Source: Taiwanofungus camphoratus (taxonomy: Eukaryota; Basidiomycota; Agaricomycetes; Polyporales; Taiwanofungaceae). Taken from it: a DNA stretch of 64,000 nt. The notes beneath the pieces were generated by a model that was not told the origin of the DNA, ran no database searches, and saw only the letters and a list, made by a program, of their open reading frames with translations. How positions within the stretch are numbered: position 1 is the first letter of the stretch; the number at the start of each line of letters is the position of its first letter. The stretch lies in contig CP021227.1 in assembly GCA_003999685.1 (NCBI GenBank), positions 1,116,001 to 1,180,000 on the forward strand, given 5' to 3'. The translations under genes and the position numbers were made by a program. Below, piece after piece: positions 1 to 11,899 of this stretch.

Positions 1-628
1 CATGTTCTCCATGTCCGTTTCTCAGCCACCACGGGATAAAGATCATCGTTCTTCCAAACTGATGAGTGCCCACACGCGATCCACTGCAGAAGGCGAACAT
101 ACCACTAAGAATGATTGCGTGTAGGTCAGGTCTCTAACGTGCGATACCTCCAGTTTTCGTATCCACCCGAGTAGTCCTGGACCTAGCCTCATCACTGCCC
201 TCAACCTTGGAAATCAACAAAAGGGGTAGATGGAGGTACGAAGCAGAACAGTCTTCCGTTCCTTGTGTCAGTGTTAGCACGTACTTCTATCAGGAATAAT
301 TGGCGCCCTTGTGTCGATGAGACAGATACTTAGATACTGAGTGTACTACAGTAAGTATTGAGTGGAGATAAACCAGCGCCAAGCGGATATAGCGCCGCTT
401 ATACCTCCAGACCCATTCGGGAAGATAAGATAGATGGGCCTCGAGATCATCTTGATAGGCGAAGGAGTCGTTCGCAGTTGTCATGCTTGTGATAATGAAG
501 TATGAAGTAGCCAGACTGGCTCTTACACAGCGGGATAGAGCGAAGAGAATAAGCATCACAGTGTGATACAAAACACAGTACACGAGTATTACCTCTGGTC
601 CAAAAAGGACAAATCACAAATACAAATC
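1..628. other. Left edge, no gene recognised
   Basis: I see no family-like peptide on either strand. The region begins just past the stop codon of the Gid9 gene, so its right part probably holds that gene's 3' untranslated region. A 97-codon frame on the minus strand (290-583) looks like chance. Confidence 0.5.
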
Positions 629-2194
629 CTATGAAATGAATACCTTGCGCAATGATGAAAAACTACACGTTTCTTCTGTCCGCGGGCACTTCACGACCCC
701 ATTGTTGATCGCTGCCATTTCCTCCAACGCCTACGCCAACAACGCTTCAAGAATTGCAGAGATCATGAAAGAAGACCGGTTCCGTACCTCTTTGGAGTAT
801 ACTTGCCCGCTGATTGGGAATGCCATGGGCATGTTATCTTCGTCCATGATCTTTCCACTCAGTCGGCACACAATCGTCGAGTTCACGTGGTGGCTGAATG
901 GTACCTCCTCCGCAAGCTTGCCCAGACTGAAGTCACACACCGGACAGTCGATGTTCTTAGTGTGTGTGTCGTAACATGCTGGCAACTTCAAGGAAGCGAG
1001 ACCAGCATACATCGCAAGATGTAGGAGTGGCTCCGTGGGAAGAGTACTGAGGTTGTAAATGGCAAGACGAAAGGACTGAACCAACACTGTCCAGCGTGCA
1101 GGGTCGTATAAGCGCTATGGACGAAGTTCAGATCCGCACCGACCATGCTCATAATAGGCGAAATTGACTTACCTTGTATGGACCACATGTGGTAGACGGC
1201 GGGTAGCACAACAGTGCGGACGCTTGATGGATCTGCGCCAGGTGCGTCTCTTGCCACGGAAGAAGATGCTTCTTAGAGTAGGCAATTGCTTCCATGTCCT
1301 TGCGAGCCCTAGCTAGCTCTATATATTCTTGCAAACGAAGGTCGAATTCCAGAGTGTTCTATCTGCTTAGTTAGCCGTATGACACACAAACTTGCGTTTA
1401 CAACTTGCCTTGAGCTTCCGCAGTGCAGACTTGTTCTCGCTGCACCAGGCCAAAGCTTCCGTACAGCTCTGGCGCCCTAATGCCTCTTCGATACGCCGTA
1501 TATCCGAGAATAGGTCGATGTCCACAAGCCTCTGTTTAACGTCATTACTTAGTGCATCATTCGATACTGTTTTGGCCAACGCGACCTTAAAAGCAAAAGT
1601 AAGGAAGGCGATCATTACCTCTATGCTCCTGTCTTCCGCGATCATCCTTGCTGTTTTCTCTTTACCATTTCTCAAGGCCCAGTCAACCAACCATCGGTCG
1701 AGACGTGTATCAGCCCAGCGTGCGAATTCAGGGCCTGTTGCCGACTGCATGTCCTCGATAGCAGTAAGGTGCTGTAGCCGTTCACGCATGACATTCAAAG
1801 TTGGAGAGCCGGCAGAACTGTGAAGGTCTGACAACTTTGATATCATCATGTCACTGCAGCGCTATGGAATTAGAGTCGCGTATGCACTGCACCTTGCGCT
1901 TCAGATTCTCCACTCGACCTACCATCCCATCGATTATCTTTGCAGCATCTTCTGGAATGCCGCCGCTAGCCTTTGCTCGTGTGGCCAAGTCATTTGATGT
2001 TGTCTGTACTGCGCCAAGTTCTTTCTCAATTGCCTTCTGCGACGAACGAAATACTTTGCGATAATTCTCATATGGTACCTGTACCTCAGACTGAGTGATC
2101 AATCCAAAAAGTATGTGAGAAGCGTCACTACTCTTGCGAAAGGTTGTTCGAAGAGCATGGTACCCTCGATATTAAGCTTGCTGTTGTTGCTCAT
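629..2194 (-). CDS. GID9: GID/CTLH E3 ubiquitin-ligase subunit Gid9/Fyv10 (MAEA family)
   Basis: This is the MAEA-type RING-like subunit of the GID/CTLH ubiquitin ligase, which in yeast marks gluconeogenic enzymes for degradation. The model has seven exons: 2194-2132, 2078-1893, 1834-1619, 1531-1409, 1358-1173, 1114-788 and 730-629. It gives 400 residues, the usual family length. The N-terminal VPYENYRKVFRSSQKAIEKE stretch (residues 22-41) is the family's helical region. A LisH segment lies near 126-158, and the CTLH/CRA part (KKHLLPWQETHLAQI, GPYKRLYDPARW) follows. The C-terminal degenerate RING shows CPVC at 315-318, SGKIMDEDN, and a final CPRT. The last exon, encoding ALEEMAAINNG...CPRT, lies outside the long open frame and is joined by a 57-nt intron (787-731). 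The intron at 1408-1359 starts with GC (gcaagt), a GC-AG intron. The start is supported by the short first exon ending LFEQPFAR, which joins in phase 0. Confidence is high for identity and slightly lower for exact ends. Confidence 0.93.
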
Positions 2195-5100
2195 GATGGC
2201 CGCCGACAAAGGCTCGGATTCTACTGCGGTAAACCGCTTTCACCAACTTTACGCTGTTTGTGTATTCGGCATCCGCGTGTGCTTCCAATGCACTGTGGTT
2301 GTGATGGAAGAGCCTCTTCCGCTGCAAATCTTGACTTAATGCAGACTCCTATGTCCGATTTGAGGATTGTTGCCAGTCCAAAAGGCACGAAGCTCCAAAT
2401 ATGAAGAATGAAAACGAGTATAAGGCGAAGTTGTGCAAAGTGTTGGAACTGGCCTGGGCCGCACAACTTGCTGTCTGGGGGCGCAGTGATCGCCGAAGTT
2501 TCACCCGAATCTTCCCCGGTCCCCGATGTACTAGTCGCGTCTCTATACTTGACGCTGCTTGTCTCAATTCGCAATCATAAACTCTTCAACCCCCGCATAA
2601 CGAGTTCTCTCAGTTCTATACTGGTATGATACATCTTTCACCTCTGATACAAGCCTGGCGGTCTCTTGTGGGGCCGGAACGCCAGCTAAGCCTTTAGCAT
2701 AATGTATGTGCCTTTCAACCAAATCGACTTCTCACTAATCTTTTGGGAATATCTACGCGCCCACTTCTATCTGTACAGTATGTCCTCGTCACCGAATTCG
2801 GATTGTGTCTCAGTACCGAAAGCAACCCACCTACGACGCATACTAACATAGCTAAATAGCTGTTTCCGTCGCTCCGAGCACTATATCTCGTCCGCGGCGC
2901 TTCGACAGCGCCTCCTCTCGCTCAACTTCTTGTATAACTTTACCGCCCGCCTGAATACTAGCGCTGATCTACCATTCACGATGGCGTTTCAAAATGGACC
3001 ACTGCAACCATTTTACGCCAGTCTCATCGAGGTAGATCGGAATAGAAATGTGTCGGTCTGTCTCAACAAGCCCCTAAGTTATAGAAACGTGCGTGGATAT
3101 GAAACTGGGTCATACTCACCGTCATGTTTACCGGATCTCATCTCTGACAACAAGAGAGTAGCGTGTCATGTTTATCGCGCGACCTTGGCCTTCATCGCCG
3201 AAGGCAGACTATACTTCCTCGCACGGGCGGTCAAGGAATGTGTTCCCGCAACGACTGAATCTAAATGTCAAACGGGTTGTACAAGTGTATCTAGTTCTCG
3301 CCTTTCCCCGACCCTAAAGCCCGTATGTTTGATGATCCCCAACTGCAACAGTCTTGTCATTCATTTGTGCTTGGAATTTGTCATAGAACTCACTGATTCA
3401 GCCGTCGTTGTAATGGTCCGTAATCGTTACTGATTGATTGTAAGTCATGGTGGTTTTGTTGGAATTTAGCTGGACCACGGACGGAGGATGAATGAATCGT
3501 GTTTGACCTGGTCTAAGCCAGCAAACGCGTACCGAATCAGGTACGTATGAACAGGTAAAGTACTACACTAGGTCATGCGGTCTGTATATACCGAGCATAG
3601 AAACTGGAAATTTCAACAGGTTTTACAAGACCTGAGTTGCAATTGGTCTGTGTGGCAAGCTTACACAGTTGACTGTGACCGCACATTCGAATTAGCCGGT
3701 GGGCTTGGACACAGTTTAGAGCAATCAACCATTGAAATATCACATCAGCAGGCTGGCGTATACATCACCGTTGCTACAACCCCCGTCATGATATCTAGGT
3801 AATTACCAGCCCATTGCTTCCACTGGATTCCTCAAGGCTTATGCTTTTAGAATAGATACTCGTGCAGCCTACTCACGGATGCTAAATGAGGTATGGTAAC
3901 TCATTATAACAAAGCACTAGCGATGTTTACATCGATATCCTGTTATCATCGATGATTGCGTGAACCTCAGACTGCAAAAAAATACAACTATCTTTTTGGA
4001 CTCTTCTTTCTCATAGCTCACGCGATGGACACGGATTCAAGCAGCATTCGCATCATGATTTCGCCGGGGATGCCCGGGGCTCGTGAGTGTGAAGCTTGTC
4101 TATAACTGACGTCTACTCTTGACTATCTAACTCTCGATCGAGGGCTAAATACCTGATAACACCGCGTACACCTACTTGTATACACATCGGCCAACCCAAT
4201 TCAACTAATGGCGCCTGATCAGCTACCTCAAAACCACTCAGTTACTATTTTTTGGACTGATGGACTACGTGATAGACGGGCTGAGGGGCGGCGACATCGC
4301 ACAACTCCGTTGCACATTCAGCGTATTTCTTGTTTCCGCCGACTGGAATTATGCTTTGGATGTCTCAATCACCGGTCTCCGGTTGACCGTTCTGGTGCGT
4401 TCGAGGTGGAGCGTGACCAATGACATTTTTGCGTCGACAAATTCTCCATGCCCTCTCCGAGATGACGGGTTGCGGATGACTGTTTGAACCAGTTCATGCA
4501 GACTCCAAATTGATTTGCGATCCTACCGTGATCGCGATCCGTTGGCGCGGTCTGATCTTCCCTGCGGCGCCTATGTACTCCGTATTCCGAGCTGTCCGGG
4601 AATTGCTCAACGCCTCGGCAACGGCCTGCAAGCACCTTATCACCACTTTAGGGAACTCTTTCTTCGAACGCGTGGTGCACCGGATCGGCCATCATACGCC
4701 GCGTCATGAAAAGCGGACGGTAGCGGTGCTCACACCGACTGAAGTGGAAATCAGAGGTGGCTTGCCCTAGAAGGCAAGAGTGCATGAAAACTCCTCAGGC
4801 ACTGTCAACCGAACGGGATTGGGTGCCTACCGAGCAATGAGGTAAATCGATTGATTGACCGCAGCAGCTGTCCTTGCTTTGTCAACCAGGAAGACCTTTG
4901 ATACGAGGTGAGCAATCACAGAACTAACGTGAGATAATGTCCTGTAATTCGAGCCGGAGTCCTCGTATTTATTGGTATAGGCAACTACACTGGGCGTGGA
5001 ACGGAACTTGAAGTCCTCCCGATGTGACCATGACGTCGCTTTGGAATTTTTGAGACTATCGAGTTGATTATCGAGTGGCCGCCAAGGGCCGGAGAGTCCC

Positions 5101-6755
5101 GCTAAAGGGCTTGAAAGGCACAAAATGCCGAGGTTATTTTAGAAGCACAAGTTAGCGGCTATCGGTTAGCCGTTTCACTGGTACTGATCTGGTGCTTCCC
5201 GCGACATTCAGATCGCCCGAGGCTCATACGTTCGTTCACACTGTTACAGCATAACTGTGCTTCCTGGCCATGTCCGGGTTGGACGATTGGTCTTCTGCGT
5301 CTATTGCCATAATAATTTGCTGATCCGCGGTGTGCATGGAGTCGGTGGGATCTTTAGTCGTGAAGTTATTGGTGACTAGCGACCGCATAGTCGCACTCCA
5401 CTGGATTCACCTTTCTCAGACTATGACCCTAAATTTCCACTTTCGACTGTCTATCCTCCGGTATGTTCTTGTTCCCGCCGGAAGCTCCTTCGCAACCTTC
5501 CGACCCGCTGTGCCGTTCGCAACGGTACCTACATGCCTGATCAGGACCATCGGTGTCTGTTTCATCTTTGGAGGCTGTCGAGGACATGCTCTGACACAAG
5601 AACGCAGGACCCAATACTACGGGCCTACATGCTAAATCGGCTCCTATATACAGTACTACGGCTTTTCCTCGTCAAATTCTCCGACACAGAGAACGGCCTC
5701 ATGGATCAGAATGCTCGGTAATAGAGATCATCTTGTATTGTCGTCTTTCCATTTGGAAAAAAAGAACCTCATGACACGATTCAAGATTTATCCACTCAAG
5801 GCCGATACAGCCTGTGGAAGTGAACCCTGTTAGCAGGTGTCGCGTCCGCTTACAGGTCCTATCGTAATGAAGGCTTGCATCAGACATAGGACTTGTGGAT
5901 TAGGTTGGTTCGTCCATGGATATCGTTTTCACTTCAAGTGAGCTCCATATTACGCACGGATATGATCACAGTCGTGAAACAGCAACTCAAACGAACATAT
6001 TCGCATCTCCGGTGGGTCGGAAGATGAGGGCTTATTGATTCCTTCCTCCAAATCACACGCAACTAGTAAAGAGAACGATCACTATTGGCACCAAGTCATA
6101 TGCACATGAAGGTAACGTATACAGACAACCATGCGCACATGTTGGCGGAGGCAGTGTCAAGCGCCTACCGGGCGTCAATGGAAGGATGAAATACTGACGT
6201 GGAGTCTGCAGCAAGTGAGGTTGTGGTGGCACCTGGCATTTCGAAGTCAAGCAGGGATACAGCATACATCGTGTCTTCCGGTCGGTGGACGTCGATGTAT
6301 ACTTATCCCGAGAGGAGAATTAAGGGCACATCGTCAAGGAGGGAGAGGAACAATTGTAAAACATGAGCCGAGAATGCTCGCGTGTGCCTGCGCACGCGAG
6401 TCTCACGTTGGTACGCTAGATCGGAGATCGAGATGACCGTTGCAGATTGCCTCGAACTTGAAACAAACGCCTCACCGAGATATCCGTATTCCTCATGACC
6501 GTAAAGTCCTTACTCTTCCTCCTCCGAGCATGATGCTCGTCCGCAAATTCCGACCCCCGAGTGTTGTACCTCAGGCGCTGTAAACTGACCCGCTTGTTCC
6601 TGTGTCGTGGAAACTAGGCAATGTCCTCGTCTCCAACATTCGACCTCGGTCATGGAACGTATATTAGGACTTCACCCAAATGGTCCCGGAGTCCAGTCCT
6701 CTGCAATTTCGAGGTTAGCCAAGCTACTTTCACTGGATCGCACAACTCGATCGAT
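2195..6755. other. 4.5-kb stretch without a recognised gene
   Basis: Both strands are broken by frequent stops. The longest frame is 167 codons (plus, 2930-3433), followed by shorter ones at 3575-3802, 4208-4487 and 4510-4770. None matches a family I know, and I cannot join them by plausible introns into a conserved protein. A hairpin with 8-base arms (ctcgcgtg at 6377-6384, cacgcgag at 6393-6400) lies about 360 nt upstream of the next start codon. The stretch could hold a fast-evolving gene, a decayed element or regulatory sequence. Confidence 0.4.
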
Positions 6756-7462
6756 ATGAATCCTTTCACACAGGGCGGATGGGGTAGTGGGTCCGGAATT
6801 GCACCTTCCATATTCGGTGCCCTCCCAACCCTTCCTGTCTCTGACTCGATTCCGAGGTCCATGCAGCCTGACAGCGTGACCTTTCAACTCACGAACTTCA
6901 ACACGACCATACTTAACTGCTCTATACTTGGTCCTCAATCGCGCGTGGCATACCGTGTCGTGACGGACTCCGGAGCACCTTCCTCGACTATCTTCAAAGA
7001 CAACGAAAGCCGGAATGTTGCTATGATCCAGTGGCAGCCAAATGCCACGCTAGAGATACGAGGTGTCACATCTCGACAACGCGCTCGTGATTGGCTTCGT
7101 CTTGCATCAGATCAAAGGTTGGCTCATTATTTCCTCTGAATGAAAGAGGTGAACTTACTCTCGGTCATGTCCATCCTCAGCAAACGAACGATGGAAGTCG
7201 GAGGAGTTCAGTACGCATGGTCCCCTATAGACGGATTTATATGTGTATGCCAAATTTATCTAGCATTCGCTTCATTCTTGACTCAGCTCTGTATTACCAG
7301 TTATACAGGTTGCAATCCACCGCACCAAGAGTACTCGCTAGAATTGCAAGAGCACGGGACATGGTTATCCTGGAGATGATCCCTGAGGCCATGCAGTCTG
7401 GTCTTCTCGAACCTTCTGTGGTCGCCACAGTCTTGTTCACCTGTGGTCACAATATAGATTAA
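6756..7462 (+). CDS. DUF6593 domain protein
   Basis: This is a member of the DUF6593 family, small proteins common in agaricomycetes and of unknown function. The model has three exons: 6756-7117, 7181-7242 and 7287-7462, giving 199 residues. The open frame extends upstream to an ATG at 6621. I prefer 6756 because the peptide from there (MNPFTQGGWGSG...) resembles the usual proline/glycine-rich start of the family. The domain begins at VTFQLTNFNTTILNC. It continues through VAMIQWQPNATLEI, crosses intron 1 into KRTMEVGGVQYAWSPIDGFI, and crosses intron 2 into LYRLQSTAPRVLARIARA. It ends with a beta-rich tail (SVVATVLFTCGHNID). Intron 2 is only 44 nt. There is no signal peptide or membrane segment. 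Family assignment is from pattern memory and is fairly secure; function is unknown. Confidence 0.8.
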
Positions 7463-8620
7463 TTTATTTGTACACATTGCAACCCACCATCATGATGTAG
7501 CTCTATAACTCGCTGTCGATACAATTATAACACTACCATACACGCGTGTATCTTAGTCATTTATTTGCGGTTATATATGACATGAACTGATATCATGCAG
7601 AATCCGAGGGTACAGGAGGATGAATGTAGGTAGTTCTTACCGCTGTAAAGGTAACAAAGGTAACGAAGGTGAGTGTTCTCACACAGATTTTGAACGAGTC
7701 GATCTTCGGCGGTTTTGGTTGTAGTAATTTCTTTAGGATGTTGGAGACACGAAGAGAAGTCATTCTACCCGTCTTCCTGCGATCTATAGAAAGTGTTATA
7801 GATAGGTAGACAATCGGGCATTCTACACATGCGGACGCTGGTAACTACACTAATACGGACATCTGGACCGCGTTCATATACCCTCTCTTCGGGCGCTTCC
7901 CCTCAGTCCTTTGTGTGCTCAGACTCGGACTGAGGGCAAGCACATCCACTAATTCTCTAGACTAGATACTCATTCACTGTACCCCGACTCGGACTGAGGA
8001 ATCTCTCTGGATTCTATCAGAAAACCCTAGAGTGAACATATCTAACGTGCGACATAGATCCATCCATACCAAAAATCCTGAAGACGAGCTCTCACTAAAT
8101 TGATATCGGCGATATCATGATAGTGCAACAATTCACTGCACCCGGACCTCTGAAGACCAGAATGGCAAACCAGAATAGTAAATTGTAAATCGTGACGCAA
8201 TGTTGGCGTTACCTCAACGAGAGTCCAGAAATATATCCACCTATGCACCTTGGACTATGGACTCGCAAATACGCTATTTTGTAACGGCCTCCAGTGGCCG
8301 AATGTCTTCATGTTTCCGACGACCGCCACGATCAGGTCTTTTGCATTTCGTCTTCCCCATATGGAAATTACTTCACTTGGGGAGTTTGCCAAGAGGCTAG
8401 AGCTCTTGAGTGTTCCGGAAATACTTAGACAAATCAATAGATATAGTCTTCTCAACGGCCACCATTCGTACGTAACATTATACAAAGTCCAGACCGATGA
8501 CAACCACACGGCTCAACGAACGAGTGGACGAATTCACGAGACTCATGAGATGACGGAAAGAAAACATGGATGAGCATCCACTTATCAATGAAGCAATCGT
8601 CTACTGAATGCGTTGAGATT
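7463..8620. other. Intergenic region between DUF6593 gene and Nup96 gene
   Basis: No gene is recognised. A 107-codon plus-strand frame at 8250-8573 has no family features I can name. The stretch contains an inverted/direct repeat cluster at 7900-7999, listed separately. Both flanking genes end here (convergent), so their 3' untranslated regions and terminators lie inside. Confidence 0.45.
7900..7999. repeat. Short inverted repeat plus 14-bp direct repeat
   Basis: The 10-base arm ccctcagtcc (7900-7909) pairs perfectly with ggactgaggg (7927-7936) across a 17-nt loop. The 14-base word gactcggactgagg occurs at 7922-7935 and again at 7986-7999. This is seen directly in the sequence. Its role is unknown; it could be a 3'-end hairpin of the DUF6593 transcript or a small repeat remnant. 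Confidence 0.75.
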
Positions 8621-11600
8621 TTAGGCAACCTGAATGGTTGTCAAGAACCTCTCATACGCTGCCATCTGGATATTGCGTAATTTCGTTGCTTCGCTCATAG
8701 GAGCTGTCCGAGCCTGTGATTGATACTTCAGATAAGTGTGAGAACACGATCCGCAGAAAGAATAGTAAGGTGTGAGAGTGACGAACGATGGCGAGCGGCT
8801 TGACACGGTCAAGACGGCAGGTCAATCCAGCAATCATCTCTGTTAATGCGGCATTGTGACGAATATCGGATCGATTGTGAAGGACATCCGGCAGCATAGT
8901 GATAAGCTTCGGCACGCTGCGCGCCAGTTGCTCCAGTTCTGCAGTTTGTGCAGCATCGGGAATCATGTCTTCATCTTCGAGATGCTCGTATAATTCAGAC
9001 AGGCGCATCATGGCATGAACATAATCAAGGAATAGCTATTTGCATAGCCATGTTAGGGGGTAGAGGAGAAACTAGTCGTCATGACCTACCTTGCCGCGTA
9101 CATGCCACCCATCGACAGGATGGTCAATGAATTTATCGAAAAGATCTTGAAGCAAGAGGAGATCCTGACGAATCACTGCATCGGGAGCTAGCTCCAGCAC
9201 GGCCAGTTCATGGGCAGGATTATATAAGCCAGCAGCTAGGTAAAACTCGTAGGCGCTATAGACATCGCCACCATCAAAGGCATACATCGCCTGGCGACCA
9301 AACCGTTAATACAGTTCACATTGGGACGGGATATGCCATACCTTCGCTTCATTTATCCAGGCCATGGGGAGCTTCAAACTGCCAACGAGTCCTCGGACCA
9401 TCCAATCATCAAGTTGTGCAGCGGATCGATGCAAAAGCTCCTTGATCACCTTCACTCTCCTGAGCGCAAATAATAGTAAGCAATCAATAGAGACGTTGCT
9501 CTTCGAGAAATATACCCTGCGGAGCCTTCAATGTGGAGAAGGACGAAGACAGCCTCTTGAATCATGCCAGCTTGCTCAAGCTGCAATGCATAACTGTTGG
9601 CTAACAAATCAGCACTTGGGCTGTGTCCTTCTACCGGCGGTTCATCCCCGTTATCACTTTCGTCCGTCACGCCGCCTGCAGCCACCGGACTTATCCGATC
9701 AGCGAAGTCGCGAACCCGAAGACATCGAGAGAAAATAATATACAAGTGCCAAGCCAGTCGATAATCGGATGGAGACGGACTAAAAGAAAGTGGTGCAAGA
9801 ATGGCGGAGAGAGAACAAGCAGGATCGGCATACAACTTGATGAGGGAATAAAGCGCATCGGGGGGATTTGGAGCTGAGGGTAACTTCCAAGAAGGCTGCA
9901 TGGACCTCATATGCGGGCTCTCCGTATACCAGGGAAGTGGGGGTGAAACGCCTGATGACTGCTGTTTCCATAAATGGTCATAAGCATTCAGAACGTCTGC
10001 TATAGAGGCATCCATAGGTTCGCCAAACCATAGATGTAAGCCAAATGTCCGTTTCCAGCTCAGCTCATTAGCGATGTTGATATCTGGACATTGTTCAATG
10101 CCGCTGCCCTTTGAGCCCTCCAAGACGTGGACAACGCCAGCTAAAAGAGCGTAGATTTTTCGGACATTATCGCTGATGCGCGCATCGACACGCTGCTCGC
10201 GCCATAAACCAAGCTGAATCTGCATGTCCTCGCGAAATTCCTCGTCGCCTGGATATTGGGATATCAATGATGCTAATTTGACGCTGCCCGTATCCATAGC
10301 TACTTCGCATGCTCTGTCGGCTTGATTGCCCGTTAGCAACGCGAACACAGTTGAAGCCCAATCTGCTCCAGGGTTGTCACGTAAGTCAGCGTCGATGGAT
10401 GGAGAGATGGTGTCCTGTAGCCAATTTGAAAGCGCAGCTTTGCGACGGATCGCAGATATTCGACTGCGTATATCAACGTTGTTTAAGCCGTCCAAGCGCA
10501 AATCGACCGGGTCGAAAAGAGCATGCCCCAAACGAAATAAAGATGCCTCAAAGGAGCGGTCGGTGGCGGAGAATTGCGCCACGAAAGACGAGAATGATAG
10601 ATCGTGAGATGGACTCGCGAATGGAACACCATTTGCATCTGCTTGAATTGGCGTATGACTAAGGTGATGCGAAAGGAGCTTTGAGGAGAGCTCTGAAGCT
10701 TCAGCCGCTGGGACGGATGAGATGGGCAAGACAGTTCTCTGTAGGATAGAGGAATTTGCTGTGGTTTTCCTGAACAACAAGTTGAACATGATGGAACAGA
10801 AAAAGATCAGACAAGCTCACGGAGTGCTCAAAGGCCCACATAAAACCCCAAGGTGAACAAGGATTCCTCCTGGACCCCAACCAACTCGAAAAGAGCGCCC
10901 AAAAGCGAGCCCCGCGTCGAAAAATGCACCTTCATTACCAGTGACTGCAGAAGCTGAACATTCCACACGGGCATACTTGCGAGAAGGCCGATACGGTGTT
11001 GGTTCGATGTCATGTCCAAAGGACATCCGCTATAAGACACCAGATGAGAACACAGGACCCGGGGGACATCACTGGTTTCATGTGACCTACCTGTCGGGAT
11101 TCTGCCCGCAAACCCTCACCCTCAGAGTCCCTGCTATGTTTTCGATTCAATAATGAAGGAGGTAACGGTTTTCGGCGCGCTGTCGGCTGAGAAAGCGCTT
11201 TGAGCGCCGCCTCTTCTTCTGGCATCCGAAAAAAAGAGGTCTGCATCACATGCATTTTTTGGGCATCTACACCAAGTTCTCTAGCCCATGGGATAATAGT
11301 AGGATTGTTCAAAGTCCTTTGAGCAGGTGTTGGTGACTTTGGCGTAGAGGCAAATTGAACGCCAGTCCTGTTATGTTTACTATCCTTATCCCCAAGGTGC
11401 ATCTCGTCATCTTCGGAAGGGGGCGATGTTTCCTCAGAAACGGGACTGCGTTTATGTCGTCCGCGGGTTTGAGCCGCAGGTTGCCACAAGTCCTCCTCCT
11501 CGTCCATAGAGCTGTCCGATTCCGATTGTGCATCTTCATCATATACCCGAAGTTCTCTTCCAACCGACTTCTCCGACGTACTGGATAGCGACACATCGTC

Positions 11601-11645
11601 TTCCTCGTCCTCGCTGTCAGTGGTATAAGCCCTGAAGCGTGTCAT
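8621..11645 (-). CDS. NUP96: Nuclear pore protein Nup96 (Nup145C/Nup189C ortholog), stand-alone
   Basis: This is a structural scaffold nucleoporin of the Y-complex (Nup84/Nup107-160). It has seven exons: 11645-11091, 11029-10821, 10769-9516, 9459-9342, 9290-9090, 9035-8787 and 8725-8621, encoding 896 residues. The N-terminus (MTRFRAYTTDSEDEED) is acidic and disordered. Then come IIPWARELGVDAQKMHVMQT, the beta-rich SRKYARVE...FGRSFRVGWGPGG segment, and the helical Nup96 domain (SFEASLFRLGHALFDP, SWKRTFGLHLWFGE, PPDALYSLIKLYADP, HLYIIFSRCLRVRDFAD). The C-terminal helical repeats end in ATKLRNIQMAAYERFL. No FG/GLFG repeats or Nup98 autoproteolytic domain precede it, so Nup96 is encoded alone here rather than as a Nup98-Nup96 precursor. 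It is divergent from the DUF1770-like gene, with 254 bp between start codons. The donor at 8786 (gttcgt) is the least certain splice site. Confidence 0.92.
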
Positions 11646-11822
11646 TTTGTGCAGTTCCGGGAAGGGAGGGGGCACTTGTATGAAAATTGGGCGTTAGGAA
11701 AAATAACTCAATGAATAGCACAAGAGTATGAACCCGGAAGCGGGTGGCCACTAGTGACTCTTGGGATATGAAGGTCAGAGCGCTGGACGCGTCGACTACG
11801 GCGTGCCTGCAAGACAATTGTT

Positions 11823-11837
11823 ACACGTGTCACGTGA
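11823..11837. promoter_or_regulatory. Tandem CACGTG (E-box) motifs in the Nup96 / DUF1770-like divergent promoter
   Basis: Two overlapping 8-bp palindromes, acacgtgt and tcacgtga, place CACGTG cores at 11824-11829 and 11831-11836, one base apart. They lie about 180 nt upstream of the Nup96 start and about 65 nt upstream of the other start. CACGTG is a known binding site of fungal bHLH factors; function here is inferred. Confidence 0.5.
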
Positions 11838-11899
11838 CTCTCGACGCCGGGTCTGGCAGGCCGCCGCGGCTTCGAGGACTTGGTTCTGCATCTGATATT

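Noticed and set aside
2930-3433. 167-codon plus-strand frame as a gene
   Set aside because: No recognisable motif or plausible intron partners; the opposite strand gives equally protein-like fragments, so I treat it as chance.
6621-6755. Upstream ATG at 6621 as the start of the DUF6593 gene
   Set aside because: The family usually starts with a short MNPF/MN-type Pro/Gly-rich segment close to the domain; the extra 45 residues are not family-like. It remains possible.
8250-8573. 107-codon plus frame as a small gene
   Set aside because: No family similarity or clear intron partners; the minus strand here is also open for 84 codons.
11744-11899. N-terminal extension of the DUF1770-like protein
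   Set aside because: It overlaps the divergent promoter and the CACGTG pair, and the family-like sequence begins at 11900.
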